Shown here: piece by piece, positions 46,843-55,892 of the stretch
How the letters are laid out: every line of letters starts with the position of its first letter
Numbering within the stretch: position 1 is the first letter of the stretch
From: Belliella kenyensis
GTDB taxonomy: Bacteria; Bacteroidota; Bacteroidia; Cytophagales; Cyclobacteriaceae
Length of the DNA: 64,000 nt
NCBI RefSeq assembly: GCF_022549675.1
Contig: NZ_JAKZGR010000008.1
Coordinates: 124,001-188,000 of the forward strand
Reading direction: 5' to 3'
Program-made: the position numbers and the translations under genes
The notes under the pieces: model-generated
What the model saw: the letters and a program-made list of their open reading frames with translations, nothing else
What the model was told of the DNA's origin: nothing
Databases searched by the model: none

Positions 46843-47832
46843 ATGAATAACCAAATCGAAATTTATCAAGGTAATGATGGTCAGACTCAGATCGAGGTAA
46901 GGTTTGAAGGTGAAACTTTTTGGCTGTCTTTATTGCAGATTTCGGAATTGTTTTAGAGAGACAAGTCTGTTATTTCTAGACATATTAAAAACATTTATCG
47001 TGAAGGAGAATTAGATAAAAAGTCAACTGTTGCAAAAAATGCAACAGTTCAAACAGAAGGTAAAAGAAGGGTTGAAAGAGAAGTTGAGTTTTATAACCTA
47101 GACTTGATTTTATCTGTCGGTTACCGAGTTAACTCAAAACAAGGGACTCAGTTCCGTCAATGGGCTACACAGCAACTTAAAGCTTATTTAGTGCAAGGTT
47201 ATGCCATCAATGAACAAAGACTGAAACAAAAACAGCAGGAAGTTCAAACTTTAAAAGATGGAATTCGGATTCTAAGTAGGGTTATAGAACAGAAAGCAGA
47301 AGACCAAAATTCAGATTGGCTTCATCACTTTGCATCAGGATTGGAATTATTGGATGATTATGACCATGAAAATTTAGATAAAAAAGGACTAACCAAAACA
47401 CGAGCAAAGTTTCCAAATCTTGATGATTATAAGAAGGTCATATTCGCTATGAAGTCAGATTTTGAATCAGGCGTATTTGGTAAAGAAAAAGACGGTAGTT
47501 TTGAAAGTGCTATTTCGCAGATCAGTAAAGGATTTGATAATGAGGACTTCTACCCTAGCCTTGAGGAAAAGGCGGCCACACTTCTATATCTGATTGTGAA
47601 GAATCATGGCTTTGTAGATGGAAACAAAAGAATTGCAGCTGCATGTTTTCTCCTCTTTTTACAAGTCAATGGCCTCCTTTACAACGATGAGAAAAACTCT
47701 ATCATAAGCAATGATGCATTGGCAAGCTTAACCTTGTTTATTGCATCAAGTAAGCCTGATGAAATGGATACTGTTAAAAAATTGGTCATTAGCGTATTAA
47801 ATAGAAATCGTAAAATCGAATCGAAGTTATGA
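46843..47832 (+). pseudogene. RhuM-Fic protein interrupted by one amber codon
   Basis: From the ATG at 46843 the frame encodes a RhuM/KilA-N-like start (IEIYQGNDGQTQIEVRFEGE, FWLSLLQISELF), then TAG at 46954-46956, then the unbroken continuation RDKSVISRHIKNIYREGELD and on through a Fic/DOC domain with the motif HGFVDGNKRIAAA. Family members usually have Gln at the stop position (LFQRDKSVI), so a single CAG to TAG change explains the break. The remaining 292 codons are intact. It may be inactive, read through, or restarted at an alternative codon such as the TTG at 47104. It overlaps the HigA-like gene by 4 bp. Confidence 0.85.
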
Positions 47833-48218
47833 AATGGGATAAAATCATCACCACGGAGCAGGAATATGAAAAAGCGCTAAAAAGACTCTCTACAATATTT
47901 GATACCAACCCAGATAGTCCTGAAGGAATGGAAGCAGAGCTTTTGGTGACGCTGATAGACAAGTATGAAAAGGAGCATTACCCTATCGCTTTGCCTGAGC
48001 CTATTATTGCTATCAAGGAAGCCATGGAAATGAAAGGGCTAAAGGATAAAGACTTGATTCCTGCCATTGGCAGTAAGACAACTGTAAGCCTTGTACTCAA
48101 CCGTAAGCGAGCATTGACCATAGATATGATCAGAAACTTTCATGAGCTCTTAGGGTTGCCTGTTCAGGTATTAATTCAGCCTTATGAATTGAATAGAAAG
48201 CAAGATATGGTAAAATAA
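47829..48218 (+). CDS. HigA-like helix-turn-helix antitoxin
   Basis: A 129-residue protein with an N-terminal helical arm (EQEYEKALKRLSTIFDTNP) and a C-terminal HTH (IKEAMEMKGLKDKDLIPAIG, TTVSLVLNRKRALTIDMIRN), the form of HigA2-type antitoxins. Its start overlaps the stop of the RhuM-Fic gene (ATGA). No HigB-type toxin precedes it; the Fic protein occupies that position, so this may be its antidote or an orphan. Confidence 0.8.
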   Translation: MKWDKIITTEQEYEKALKRLSTIFDTNPDSPEGMEAELLVTLIDKYEKEHYPIALPEPIIAIKEAMEMKGLKDKDLIPAIGSKTTVSLVLNRKRALTIDMIRNFHELLGLPVQVLIQPYELNRKQDMVK

Positions 48219-48444
48219 TTTTTATGAAATTGAAGTAGTATTTATCATTAAAAAATTATGTGAACTTTGGGGAATTAATAAAAATGAATGGGTATTTATT
48301 GATTCAAGAATCAATAACATAAAGTCAACCTAGCTAACAGCATTACAAAAAGCACCAATTGAGTCCAGAGGAAGTAGCATTAATAGACAATAGGGTAAAG
48401 CCTCAGACATAAAAAGCAACCATGGTCATTTCAAAATTCAAAGT

Positions 48445-48660
48445 AATTGGATAAGTTATAATGATACTCAAAAGAAGATCTTACAGCATCTTTTCTATCA
48501 CAATCAAGCCACAATAAGTGAATTAGTAGAAGTAACAGGGATTAACGATAAAACGGTTAGACTTTATTTAAATCAGTTTATAGATAATGAAAAGGTTATT
48601 GATCGTCTAAGTGATAAACAACGAGATAAGAATGCAAAATACGCTTTTAAGAAGTTATAG
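48445..48660 (+). pseudogene. C-terminal fragment of a Schlafen/AlbA_2-type ATP-binding regulator
   Basis: A 71-residue open stretch without a start codon. It encodes a winged-helix C-terminus (YNDTQKKILQHLFYHNQATI, SELVEVTGINDKTVRLYLNQ) that ends AKYAFKKL, as in AlbA_2 proteins. An upstream in-frame TAG near 48390 shows it is a remnant. The 48219-48444 stretch before it shows no intact gene. Confidence 0.6.
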
Positions 48661-48855
48661 AGTCTTATAAGGAACATCGAAAACAATATACAAAACACTG
48701 AATATCAATTGTTTTTGATAAATAAGGAACATTTACCAAGAAATAAGGAACAACGGTAGCAAATAGCTAATACACAAGTAAGGGAGTGTTAACCTAAAGT
48801 TGTTGATTAAATTTTCTAATACTTCTAAAACATCAAAATGATAGAAGTTTGAAAT

Positions 48856-49014
48856 ATGAATACAGCCAAAGACAGAAAATTGAGATCCATTAGAATCAGC
48901 ATGGCTTTATACAGACATTTAAAAGAAATGACAATTAAAGAGAATAAAAGCGTCAACAATTTAATTGAAACTTTGCTAATTAAAGCTTCTGGATTCAAAG
49001 AAACGCCTCAATAG
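48856..49014 (+). CDS. Small ribbon-helix-helix-like protein
   Basis: A 52-residue frame (MNTAKDRKLRSIRISMALYR ... SVNNLIETLLIKASGF). The strand RSIRISM followed by two helices is the Arc/MetJ-type DNA-binding arrangement, typical of antitoxins. No toxin follows directly: 49024-49176 holds only a start-less fragment ending KLNQDLNSSFPRSF. Confidence 0.65.
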   Translation: MNTAKDRKLRSIRISMALYRHLKEMTIKENKSVNNLIETLLIKASGFKETPQ

Positions 49015-49231
49015 GCTATATAAGATCTTCAAATCAATATCTCAATTGCAGTCATTGCACCAATTTTGCAGTCAAGAGACAGTAAAATCTATGATTACAA
49101 TTCGTATAACCACTTTGTGAAAGAAGTGCAAAAATTGAATCAAGACCTAAACTCATCTTTCCCCAGAAGTTTTTAGCTTTAGGGGAAAAGAAAATCAATT
49201 TTCTATTCAATTACGCTCAAATTTGATCAAA

Positions 49232-49251
49232 AATACCCTGTTATGGGTACA
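49232..49251. promoter_or_regulatory. Imperfect relative of the cas-promoter palindrome
   Basis: AATACCCTGTTATGGGTACA matches the palindrome at 5615-5634 in 15 of 20 positions, including the same AAA lead-in. It lies ~200 bp upstream of the AlbA_2 gene. Confidence 0.4.
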
Positions 49252-49453
49252 TTTTAAGAGATAAGAAAGGGGTAGTTTTGGTTATATAATCAAAATATCC
49301 GCAACTTATTGCGTATTCCATACTATATAAAACAAATAGCGCAATGGTTTCGTGAAGAAAACCGTTATCACTCAGTGTAGAAAAACCTGAATAACAAATT
49401 GACATTAGGGAAAAAGAGTAAATTTGAAGCTAAGACACAAATAATTATAGGAA

Positions 49454-50788
49454 GTGACAGCAGAATCGCAAAATATTGAATTCAAAGTAAATTGGAGAGA
49501 CGAATATCTTAAATGGATCTGTGGTTTTGCTAATGCCTATGGCGGTATTCTTTTCATTGGAAAAGATGATGCAGGAAATGTGGTTGACTTGAAAGATGCT
49601 AAAAAACTATTGGAAGAAATTCCAAACAAGGTTAGAGATACTTTGGGGATTTTGGTCGATGTCAATCTGCACCAAAATGACCAAGGAAGTTTTATTGAAA
49701 TTCATGTTGAGAAATACCCTTACCCTGTCAATTATAAGGGACAATATCATTATAGAAGTGGAAGCACCAAACAAGAATTAAAATGGCCTTCACTTGACAA
49801 GTTTCTCCTTCATAAAAAAGGAAAAAGATGGGATGGTGTACCTGTTCCGAATGTTTCAACAAATGACTTTAAGCAAGAAACAATTGATTTTTTTCGTAAA
49901 CGAGCTTACAGAAGCCAAAGAATTGATGAAGAAAGTTTAGCCGATAGTAATGAACACCTTATTGAAAACCTTCAACTCAAAGAGGGGAAATTTCTTAAGC
50001 GGGCATCTATTCTACTTTTTCACCCTAATCCTGAAAAACATATAACAGGAGCTTACATAAAAATAGGTTTTTTCGAAAGTGATAGTGAATTGAGATATCA
50101 GGACGAAATCCACGGAAATCTTTTTGAACAAATTGAAAAAACAACAGAATTATTATTTACAAAATACATCAAAGCTTTGATTAGCTATGAAGGTTTGAAT
50201 CGAGTGGAGACCTTTGAATATCCGAGAGAAGCAATTAGAGAAGCATTATTGAATGCTATTGCCCATAAAGACTATTCGGGTGGCGTTCCCATTCAAATAA
50301 GTGTATATAAGGATAAGTTAATGATTTGGAATGATGGGCATCTTCCTGATGATTGGACCATTCAAGCACTTTTAGATAAGCACTCATCAAAGCCATTCAA
50401 CCCAGATATTGCAAATGCACTTTTTCGCAGTGGATACATTGAATCTTGGGGTCGGGGTATTTCGAAAATGACAGAGCAGTGCTTTAATTTTGGACTTCCT
50501 GCGCCATTGTTCCTTTTTAAAAGTTCGGGTTTTTGGGTAGAGTTTAGAAAGGATATATATACATACAACCAACTTAAAGAGCTTGGGCTAAATGAACGAC
50601 AGATTAAAGCCATTCTTTTTGTAAAAGACAATGGGAAAATAAATAATAGTGAGTATCAAAAACTTAATGATTGTTCGAGAAATACAGCAAGTAATGATTT
50701 GTCTGAGTTGGTTGATAGAGAATTATTTTTATTCAGTGGACAAAAAGGAGCAGGTGCTTTTTATACATTGAAAGGCATTGCACATTAA
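49454..50788 (+). CDS. Schlafen/AlbA_2-domain ATP-binding regulator
   Basis: A 444-residue protein; the frame starts with GTG at 49454. The N-terminal AlbA_2/Schlafen domain shows ESQNIEFKVNWRDEYLKWIC, FANAYGGILFIGKDDAG and HYRSGSTKQEL. A GHKL-like ATP-binding region follows (REAIREALLNAIAHKDYSGG, WGRGISKM), then a C-terminal winged helix (KINNSEYQKLNDCSRNTASN). Such proteins are annotated as ATP-dependent transcriptional regulators and are common in mobile or defence islands. Fragments of two similar genes flank it. Confidence 0.9.
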   Translation: MTAESQNIEFKVNWRDEYLKWICGFANAYGGILFIGKDDAGNVVDLKDAKKLLEEIPNKVRDTLGILVDVNLHQNDQGSFIEIHVEKYPYPVNYKGQYHYRSGSTKQELKWPSLDKFLLHKKGKRWDGVPVPNVSTNDFKQETIDFFRKRAYRSQRIDEESLADSNEHLIENLQLKEGKFLKRASILLFHPNPEKHITGAYIKIGFFESDSELRYQDEIHGNLFEQIEKTTELLFTKYIKALISYEGLNRVETFEYPREAIREALLNAIAHKDYSGGVPIQISVYKDKLMIWNDGHLPDDWTIQALLDKHSSKPFNPDIANALFRSGYIESWGRGISKMTEQCFNFGLPAPLFLFKSSGFWVEFRKDIYTYNQLKELGLNERQIKAILFVKDNGKINNSEYQKLNDCSRNTASNDLSELVDRELFLFSGQKGAGAFYTLKGIAH

Positions 50789-50798
50789 TTGCACATAT

Positions 50799-50912
50799 TG
50801 CACAAAAGCAACTGCTACGAGAGACCTTACCGAACTTGTTGAAAAATTTAAAGCATTGGACAGAACTGGAGAAGTTGGAGCAGGAACAACCTATATTTTG
50901 ATTGGCTCATAA
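50799..50912 (+). pseudogene. C-terminal fragment of another AlbA_2-type regulator
   Basis: A start-less open stretch encoding KATATRDLTELVEKFKALDR and ending GAGTTYILIGS, the usual end of AlbA_2 winged-helix proteins. It differs from the intact neighbour, so it is a separate remnant. Confidence 0.55.
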
Positions 50913-51135
50913 TTGGCTCATAGGCAAAACAAAAAAGAGAAGAAAATGAACGGAGAAATACACCGAAGCGATAACAGCGGGTATATAGCAATAGCGGGTG
51001 AAGTGGTAAATCGAAGGTCTGAACTTCTAAAAAACTTTGTGCTAAACGGACATTAAAAGTGCTCTAAAATCTGCTACTGCGCAAAGCGGCAATACGTAAA
51101 TTCGACACTGTTTTCGATACATCCTTAAAATAAAA

Positions 51136-51170
51136 AATCCTAACTCGCTACTCAACAGTAAGTTAGGGTT
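51136..51170. terminator. Hairpin preceding the first tRNA-end-like repeat
   Basis: AATCCTAACT (51136-51145) and AGTTAGGGTT (51161-51170) form a 10-bp stem with one G-T pair. T-rich or A-rich sequence on both sides suggests a bidirectional terminator. Confidence 0.65.
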
Positions 51171-51177
51171 TTATTTT

Positions 51178-51192
51178 GCAGAGAGGAAGGGA
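51178..51192 (-). repeat. tRNA-3'-end-like direct repeat, copy 1 (possible att site)
   Basis: GCAGAGAGGAAGGGA on the plus strand; the complement TCCCTTCCTCTCTGC looks like a tRNA acceptor 3' strand. No tRNA body is attached. Confidence 0.5.
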
Positions 51193-51323
51193 TTACTCGT
51201 ACACGCATGGCATGCCGCACAGCCCCTCGTGAATCTCCCTTCGGTCGATTTCGAACCAAGTTTTTCTTAAGAGGGTTCTCATCCCTTCCTCCTACTATAT
51301 TCGTCGAATCTTATGGAAATAAA

Positions 51324-51355
51324 AAAAGCCAACTCTATTTCTAAAGTTGGCTTTT
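51324..51355. terminator. Hairpin preceding the second tRNA-end-like repeat
   Basis: AAAAGCCAACT (51324-51334) pairs perfectly with AGTTGGCTTTT (51345-51355) around a 10-nt loop. It is a strong bidirectional terminator. Confidence 0.8.
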
Positions 51356-51371
51356 GGCAGAGAGGAAGGGA
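51355..51371 (-). repeat. tRNA-3'-end-like direct repeat, copy 2, with CCA
   Basis: On the minus strand it reads TCCCTTCCTCTCTGCCA and runs straight into the terminator hairpin, as the 3' end of a tRNA gene would. Sequence further right does not form a tRNA, so only the end remains, as expected for an attachment-site remnant. Confidence 0.5.
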
Positions 51372-51588
51372 AATGAACTACCTTCATAAATCACTGACTT
51401 TCAATATTTTATATTTAATAATTTTGCAAATACTCCCCGAATTACTCACCTCAATAAATAATCACAAGTATCTGTTTTTCAAATATTTATGTAAATATAG
51501 GAAAATATTTTGATAAACTTTAAGCAGTTTTTCTTTTAATTTTAGGTACCATAATCGATAATTCAAAATCGTATAATGTCTAATGGCT

Positions 51589-51720
51589 TTACTTCTTTCT
51601 CCCACCAAGAATCTGCCCTTTAATGACAGTCCTTTCTTTAAATTTTACCATTCCTGATTTAATACAAACAATATAATAGCTTTCTTCTGTTTGGATGATA
51701 TGATTTAGCAGGCTTCAATC
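51589..51720 (-). pseudogene. RadC C-terminal fragment
   Basis: The minus strand encodes LLNHIIQTEESYYIVCIKSG ... IKGQILGGRKK without a start. The LLNHIIQTEESYY part matches the conserved LxDHxIxT-ESYYSF end of RadC/JAB proteins. The rest of the gene is missing. Confidence 0.5.
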
Positions 51721-51722
51721 AC

Positions 51723-51860
51723 CTAGTTTAATAAACGTATTTTAACAGATAAAAACCAATCAAAGTACACTATTGCCTCTGTATAAATCCATTGTATCGG
51801 CTTATTAGAGTTGACCACTTCAGGAGGAATAAAAAATGGATTGTCTTTTATATTGACCAT
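51723..51860 (-). pseudogene. Unrecognised coding fragment
   Basis: A 45-residue frame from the ATG at 51858-51860 (MVNIKDNPFFIPPEVVNSNK ... DWFLSVKIRLLN). The open frame extends upstream without a start. It has protein-like composition but no recognised family. Confidence 0.35.
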
Positions 51861-51925
51861 AAATTCCACATAATCCTTAATCAAAGTTCTGATTAGTAAT
51901 TGGTTTAATTTTCAATTTCAAACAT

Positions 51926-52282
51926 TTACAACGAGTTATATAGATCATGAAGATATTCCATATCATGATTATTTAATAGCGTACTGATCTTATCTTTAGA
52001 GTAATACAGCTTGAGACTTCCTTTATTTGGTGAATTTTCAATAGCTCTAACTTCGTCAAGAACATATAAAAACCCAAACACACTAGTATCTACACTCATC
52101 TCAATCACTCTTTCAATAAAAAATTTATCTTTTTGATTCAAGTTATTATACCATTTAGAAATTTCTAATAACTCTTTTTCGGGATTCCTTCCTGCAGGAG
52201 ATTCAAGAATATCCAAAACATCACTTATCGCCCCCTTAGAAACTGTCGTTTTAATTTTCTTGATAAATTCTTCAGATTTCAT
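51926..52282 (-). CDS. Small helical protein of unknown function
   Basis: A 118-residue soluble protein, largely helical (MKSEEFIKKIKTTVSKGAIS, EYLHDLYNSL), with a central hydrophobic segment (FGFLYVLDEVRAIENS). Its solitary position in an island, size and composition recall immunity-type proteins, but no toxin partner is visible. Confidence 0.6.
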   Translation of the reverse strand: MKSEEFIKKIKTTVSKGAISDVLDILESPAGRNPEKELLEISKWYNNLNQKDKFFIERVIEMSVDTSVFGFLYVLDEVRAIENSPNKGSLKLYYSKDKISTLLNNHDMEYLHDLYNSL

Positions 52283-52700
52283 ACATTTTATGGTTTATGG
52301 TTTCTTAATAATTGGTATTGGGTAAGTTTTTTTATTTAATTGAATAAGCTGTTATAAATTTGAATTAGGAGCATTTGTATGCTTTCTTAAATTAAAAATA
52401 TCATTTACTAATTGACTTCTTGCATTCCCAGAATAGTCACCCTATATAATTGGAACAGTATTATGTTCTCTAGAAAGGAGTGCAATACCTGATGCTTTCT
52501 TTGGATCGTAAACGTCTATAATGAGGCTATTCCAGCATAGTATATATTGATATTCCACACATAAAACTCTTTTTTTGTATATGCAAAATATCGAAAATAT
52601 AATTGAGATAACATTATAATAGAATGATACCAACTATTGTCGAAAGTATATGTTACCACCAATACTCTAAAAACCGATAAAAATGCTCATATTCAAAGTA
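52283..52700. other. Intergenic region, no convincing gene
   Basis: About 420 AT-rich bases. A 63-residue minus-strand frame (52442-52633) ends in SLIIDVYDPKKASGIALLSR, which looks protein-like and may be a remnant, but its N-terminal part does not. Confidence 0.4.
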
Positions 52701-52703
52701 ATA

Positions 52704-52842
52704 GTGCTTTAAAACGCACCTTTTTTAGTAATTACATATGAAAAACCAAGACATGTAAAATATAGTGCTATTTAATGCTCTTTTTATTGACATTTTAAAA
52801 ATTAGTATTACATTTGCATAAAATAATGCACTATAATGCACT
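52704..52842 (+). promoter_or_regulatory. hipBST promoter with GTGC-N8-GCAC operators
   Basis: A textbook Bacteroidota promoter: TTG 52787-52789, 19-bp gap, TACATTTG 52809-52816. Operator-like boxes: GTGCTTTAAAACGCAC (52704-52719), GTGCTATTTAATGCTC (52765-52780), and paired GCAC motifs at 52829-52832 and 52839-52842 across the start codon. Such spacing is expected for autorepression by HipB. Confidence 0.7.
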
Positions 52843-53054
52843 TTTCAGAATTAATAAAAACCATAAAAGAACGTAGGGAAGCACTACAAGTAACACAGGA
52901 GGGCTTGGCAGAACTGTCTGGTGTTGGATTGAGAACTTTAAAACAGTTTGAAAGCGGAAAAGGAAATCCTACGCTGTCTACATTGCATAAGATATCTGAT
53001 GTGTTGGGCATGGAGATTTGCCTAAAAATTAAAAATGTGACGCATACTAAATGA
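52836..53054 (+). CDS. hipB: HipB antitoxin/repressor
   Basis: A 72-residue Xre-type HTH (LIKTIKERREALQVTQEGLA, LRTLKQFESGKGNPTLSTLH). It binds operators upstream of its own operon and neutralises the HipA-family kinase. Its stop overlaps the next gene by 4 bp (ATGA). Confidence 0.92.
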   Translation: MHFSELIKTIKERREALQVTQEGLAELSGVGLRTLKQFESGKGNPTLSTLHKISDVLGMEICLKIKNVTHTK

Positions 53055-53377
53055 GAAAAGCCAAAGTTTTATTCAAAAATGAAGAATCGGGTATCTTGAC
53101 ACAACACGATGATGGTTCGTTTTCATTTCGATATCACGATGACTGGGTAGCCAATAACGATAGGCAAAGCATCAGTCTAACTTTACCTAAAACTGAAAAA
53201 GAATTTCATTCTAAATACCTGTTTCCATTTTTTTTCAACATGCTTCCTGAAGGTTCTAATAAGGAAGTGGTATGCAAACTAAATAGAATCGACAGAGAGG
53301 ACTATTTCGGATTGCTTATGACTATTGCAAAAAATGACAGCATAGGTGCTGTTAGAATTATTAAACTCAAAAATTAA
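53051..53377 (+). CDS. hipS: HipS: HipA N-subdomain 1 as a separate protein
   Basis: A 108-residue protein equal to the N-terminal lobe of HipA (KAKVLFKNEESGILTQHDDG, FFFNMLPEGSNKEVVCKL, DYFGLLMTIAKNDSIGAVRI). In tripartite HipBST systems this small protein acts as the antitoxin. It sits between hipB and the kinase gene as in those systems. Confidence 0.88.
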   Translation: MRKAKVLFKNEESGILTQHDDGSFSFRYHDDWVANNDRQSISLTLPKTEKEFHSKYLFPFFFNMLPEGSNKEVVCKLNRIDREDYFGLLMTIAKNDSIGAVRIIKLKN

Positions 53378-53460
53378 TGAGCTTACCCGAAACGAGCTTT
53401 TGTAATAAAATTACTTCCTAACTATGAAATGCGAGTTCCATTTGACCTTCAAAAAAAAAT

Positions 53461-54447
53461 ATGATGACAAATGAAATTAAACAATGTCCTGGCACATTAT
53501 CTGGAGGTTTTAATACCTATAGCAGAACAGCTTTGAATAGAGTTTTTCAGGGCAAAAAAGTGCATCATGTTTTGCCTTACGATTCTCCAGCATCTAACCC
53601 AGAAACTAATCAGCTGTTTGAAGAGAATCGAAATCGCACGTCAATATCTGGTGTACAAGAAAAATTTTCTGTATTGCTTGACAAAAACAAGTTAAGGCTT
53701 ATTAATGAAAATGAACAAGGGACTTATATTCTGAAACCAATTCCAGGTGCCGGTAAAAAGCCAGATCAAATGCCTGCCAATGAGCATCTAACCATGCAAA
53801 TTGCAAGACAGGTTTATGGAATAGAGACTGCAGAAAATGCATTGATATTTTTTAAAGATGGCACACCTGCATACATAACAAAAAGATTTGATGTAAAAGA
53901 GGATGGTTCAAAATTAGCTCAAGATGACTTTGCTTCCTTAGCAAAAAGAACCCCGCAAACACATGGAGAACATTACAAATATCTCGGGAATTATTTATAT
54001 ATATTTGAATTAATGCGCAACTATTTAACAACTTACAAGATAGAAGCGCCAAAACTTTTAAGAATACTTGTCTTCAATTATCTTTTTTCAAATGGAGATG
54101 CACACTTTAAAAATTTCTCTATATTAGAAACACCCTTTGGAGATTATCGACTGAGCCCAGCTTATGACTTACTAAATAGCCATATCCATATAGAAGATAA
54201 AGACTTTGCATTAGATGATGGTCTATTGCCTAGAAATCTAGCCCAAGGCAAAATCGGTTTGCAATTTGCTAAACTAGCAGAGAAAGCAGAAATCAGTGAA
54301 AAAACTTTTCAGAAAATTATGGCATTAATGATTTCCAAATCAGATTTAGTTGAAAAAATGGTTGCTGCTTCATTCCTAAATGATACCACAAAAAGAAATT
54401 ATTTCCAATCTTTTCAAGGCCGTTTAAAACAACTGACTAAACCATAA
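53461..54447 (+). CDS. hipT: HipT kinase toxin (HipA C-terminal kinase domain)
   Basis: A 328-residue HipA-family Ser/Thr kinase lacking N-subdomain 1. Key parts: SISGVQEKFSVLLDK (activation/P-loop serine region), YILKPIPG (ATP-binding Lys), MPANEHLTMQIARQVYG, catalytic NYLFSNGDAHFKNFS and metal-binding LSPAYDLLNS. Known HipT and HipA enzymes phosphorylate aminoacyl-tRNA synthetases (TrpS, GltX); the target here is unknown. It starts 83 bp after hipS. The gene appears intact. Confidence 0.92.
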   Translation: MMTNEIKQCPGTLSGGFNTYSRTALNRVFQGKKVHHVLPYDSPASNPETNQLFEENRNRTSISGVQEKFSVLLDKNKLRLINENEQGTYILKPIPGAGKKPDQMPANEHLTMQIARQVYGIETAENALIFFKDGTPAYITKRFDVKEDGSKLAQDDFASLAKRTPQTHGEHYKYLGNYLYIFELMRNYLTTYKIEAPKLLRILVFNYLFSNGDAHFKNFSILETPFGDYRLSPAYDLLNSHIHIEDKDFALDDGLLPRNLAQGKIGLQFAKLAEKAEISEKTFQKIMALMISKSDLVEKMVAASFLNDTTKRNYFQSFQGRLKQLTKP

Positions 54448-54681
54448 AATATGATGCACCTAAAGAATTTAAAATTTTTCCTTATTGGGAATAATAAAGT
54501 TATTGTAGTATTCAGAACTGGAGCTAAATTAATAGAGTTAATAAGCATCCCGAGGACCTGGACGGTCTGACTAATAAGGATTCAAGCCTCGAATTGGACT
54601 CAAATTGAGGGATTTTCTTTGGGTTAGGCAGAATGCTAAAAGACGACACCGAACAAGAAAACGTGAAAAAAAAAAGATAGA

Positions 54682-55671
54682 ATGAATTTGAATAAAAATA
54701 GAGTAACAACTTGGACAATATCGATATTAACTTTAGTTATAACTTCTTGTGCTGGAATTAAAAATGCTCAACTTACTTCTCAACTTGATAAAAGTAACTG
54801 CAATCAACAAGTAGCAAGAACATACACAAAAGACGAATTGCCAAATCCAATTCACACGCTTGACCTCGACACGCTGCTTACCAACCGATTTTCCTCTCAA
54901 TCACTCAATGCAGCAAACGCAGTAGAGCTTCTTGATCTCTTAACAGAGTATGTTAATTTAAAAAAGGATTTCAATGTTAGTCCAACACTTGAGAAGAGAA
55001 TTGAAATTGTTGAACTATCACAAAGAATTAATCAAAGAATAAACATCTCATCGCTTGAAGTTTCAGCAGTTGCAAGCGAAATGGACTGCGAAGAAGAACG
55101 AGCCGACCAAATTGCAACTTACTTAAAAGGGAAAGAAGATGATGCTGAAACAAAACTGACTGTAGGCGCGATTGTGGTGGGTGCAGCAGGAGCAATTACA
55201 TCAGGAATCCTTTTAGCGAATGGAGTTAATGGCAACGCACATGAATTAATTGGACTTGGTGCCGGTTTGACAGAAGCAACTTTGGGTATTCTGATTTTAA
55301 TGAACAAACGAAAGGTGACATTTTACCATCCGAGAAATGCATTAAAAGATATTTGGACAGCACCAGATACTTCAACAATTTTTCCAAGTTCAGTTTGGTA
55401 TTATTTAACCTATGAAAACCCGAACACCAAAGAAAAATCTTTACGACAACAACTCCTAGACAAGTGGTTAGGCTTTGGACAAATCGCAGACACCAAAGAA
55501 AAGAACAAAGAAAAAATTTACGATTTGTTTTTTGGTGAAGGCGGAAAATATAGCGCCGACCAACTGACGAACAGAGCCAATATGCACGACCAAATAGAAG
55601 CACATATTAATCTAATGAAGCAAGACTTAAAATTATTAGCCTTGGAACTTGAAAAACTGAATAACGAATGA
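54682..55671 (+). CDS. Lipoprotein of unknown function
   Basis: A 329-residue protein with lipobox WTISILTLVITSCAGI. It contains a helical region (VELLDLLTEYVNLKKDFNVS), a glycine-rich hydrophobic stretch near residue 160 (LTVGAIVVGAAGAITSGILL) that could be a membrane hairpin, and a charged helical C-terminus. No family recognised. It lies between the hipBST module and the mobilisable element. Confidence 0.7.
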   Translation: MNLNKNRVTTWTISILTLVITSCAGIKNAQLTSQLDKSNCNQQVARTYTKDELPNPIHTLDLDTLLTNRFSSQSLNAANAVELLDLLTEYVNLKKDFNVSPTLEKRIEIVELSQRINQRINISSLEVSAVASEMDCEEERADQIATYLKGKEDDAETKLTVGAIVVGAAGAITSGILLANGVNGNAHELIGLGAGLTEATLGILILMNKRKVTFYHPRNALKDIWTAPDTSTIFPSSVWYYLTYENPNTKEKSLRQQLLDKWLGFGQIADTKEKNKEKIYDLFFGEGGKYSADQLTNRANMHDQIEAHINLMKQDLKLLALELEKLNNE

Positions 55672-55892
55672 CCACGAAAAGATGTACTACTGCCAATGGT
55701 AGGCAAAGAGGAACCCTAGCCTAGAGCCTCTCACTACCTGTCCCTACACACGGGAGAAATCCCCAAAATCGGGAAAAGCTGTATCCAGATAAGTCAGATC
55801 ACCTCACCACATTCCTGTGTTTTTACGAAAAAACTCAAAGAAATAGCTGAAACCTCAACCAAAATCATTGCGATAAGGATCAAAAAGCGCCG

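Larger units (their letters stand above)
50913..51588. other. Non-coding stretch with terminator-like hairpins and tRNA-end-like repeats
   Basis: No credible gene. It holds two hairpin-plus-GCAGAGAGGAAGGGA units (annotated separately). Between them, ATTTCGAACC at about 51250 and ATCCCTTCCTCC near 51282-51293 resemble scrambled parts of a minus-strand tRNA gene. Confidence 0.5.

Noticed and set aside
51178-51371. A complete tRNA gene
   Set aside because: Only the acceptor-end sequence and a CCA are recognisable. No D-arm, anticodon stem or paired acceptor 5' strand is arranged correctly on either strand.
55226-55603. Minus-strand frame of 125 codons
   Set aside because: It is antisense to the lipoprotein at 54682-55671 and has an atypical composition.
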